The translations under genes were made by a program, and so were the position numbers. 6,110 nt of DNA from Candidatus Dormiibacterota bacterium (GTDB taxonomy: Bacteria; Chloroflexota; Dormibacteria; Aeolococcales; Bog-877): the NCBI GenBank assembly GCA_030038765.1, contig JASHRA010000111.1, positions 1 through 6,110 of the forward strand. The letters run 5' to 3'. Under the pieces are notes generated by a model. The model ran no database searches, had not been told where the DNA came from, and saw nothing but the letters and a program-made list of their open reading frames with translations. Of this stretch, positions 5,792-6,110 are shown piece after piece. The number at the start of each line of letters is the position of its first letter. Positions within the stretch are counted from its first letter, which is position 1.

Positions 5792-6110
5792 CGATCTCCC
5801 AGGGTCCTGAGGTGCGTCGGGTCGGCCGTCGTCCGGCGTCGGGCCTGGTGGCATGGGTCGGAGATCACGGACAAACCCGGCGAGATCGGAGCTGTCCGGG
5901 TCCACCACCACCTGCCCAGCCTGGATGACAATGGAGGTCCGCGAGAGGTTCCGGATATCCCGGACTGGGTCAGTGTGGACGACGAGGATGTCCGCCTCTT
6001 TGCCCGGGCATAGGGATCCGAGCCGGTCATCGAGTCGCAGCAGGGCCGCCGCGCTGGAGGTGGCCGCCGATATCGCTTCGAGAGGACTCAGACCACACGC
6101 GACGAGCCAC
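5789..6110 (-). CDS. Amidohydrolase family protein, C-terminal part (cut by window edge)
   Basis: The frame entering from the right edge (first full codon at 6109) encodes 106 residues before TAG. It matches the conserved end of metal-dependent amidohydrolases of the imidazolonepropionase/prolidase-like group. Seen, counting from the edge: CGLSPLEAISAATSSAAALL (5-24), then a Leu-Asp-Asp-Arg-Leu-Gly stretch, then LGSLCPGKEADILVV (30-44), the returning beta-sandwich segment with the usual PGK-ADI pattern; then DPVRDIRNLSR (48-58), and the last strand VIQAGQVVVD (61-70). Here the beta-sandwich closes the barrel; the metal-binding His/Asp residues lie upstream, outside the window. A Pro/Asp/Gly-rich tail (from about 85) follows the domain. 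It is the first visible gene of an operon with the peptide-binding protein, so a peptidase or cyclic-amide hydrolase role is plausible but inferred. An internal ATG at 6030 in another frame is not a gene start. Confidence 0.85.
   Translation of the reverse strand, partial: WLVACGLSPLEAISAATSSAAALLRLDDRLGSLCPGKEADILVVHTDPVRDIRNLSRTSIVIQAGQVVVDPDSSDLAGFVRDLRPMPPGPTPDDGRPDAPQDPGRS

Noticed and set aside
5779..6030. 84-residue N-terminal extension of the binding protein from an ATG at 6030
   Set aside because: The stretch encodes the amidohydrolase C-terminus in another frame, the extension would bury the signal peptide, and ATG 5778 has an AGGAG at ideal distance.

Overview
This is a GC-rich bacterial chromosomal window. 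Hand counts of single 60-base lines give about 77% GC in the transporter gene (3121-3180) and about 57-62% in the right-hand binding-protein gene (4021-4080, 4681-4740). The coding style, a peptidase-E-like protein with actinobacterial-type motifs, and an extracytoplasmic peptide-binding protein suggest a high-GC Gram-positive or soil-type lineage such as Actinomycetota or a neighbouring candidate phylum. The sequence alone does not fix the taxon.

Left part, plus strand. A zinc-free quinone-oxidoreductase-type medium-chain dehydrogenase (3-971) is followed by a GC-rich hairpin that may end its transcript. Next comes a peptidase S51 (peptidase E/cyanophycinase-like) gene, best started at 1096 rather than at the upstream GTG at 988. 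After a 192-base gap lies a very small ribbon-helix-helix DNA-binding protein (2026-2217) with no toxin partner beside it. A further 212-base gap holds an extended -10 promoter candidate and two inverted repeats. It leads into a DHA2-type (EmrB/QacA-like, 14-helix) drug:proton exporter of the major facilitator superfamily (2430-3902).

Right part, minus strand, convergent with the exporter across a 49-base gap. A peptide/nickel-type (family 5) ABC substrate-binding protein (3952-5778) sits 10 bases downstream of the C-terminal part of an amidohydrolase cut by the window edge (5789-6110). The amidohydrolase stop codon overlaps the ribosome binding site of the binding protein, so the two are almost certainly one operon, plausibly for taking up and hydrolysing a peptide-like or cyclic-amide substrate. 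The permease and ATPase genes are not in view.

The plus-strand genes are co-directional, but their gaps (124, 192 and 212 bases) suggest separate transcription units. I see no tRNA, rRNA, CRISPR array, insertion sequence or prophage gene. Nothing here amounts to a clear new multi-gene system. The points most worth a second look are the paired dyads in front of the exporter beside the orphan ribbon-helix-helix gene, the coupled amidohydrolase/binding-protein pair with its odd signal peptide, and the composition break at about 3950.
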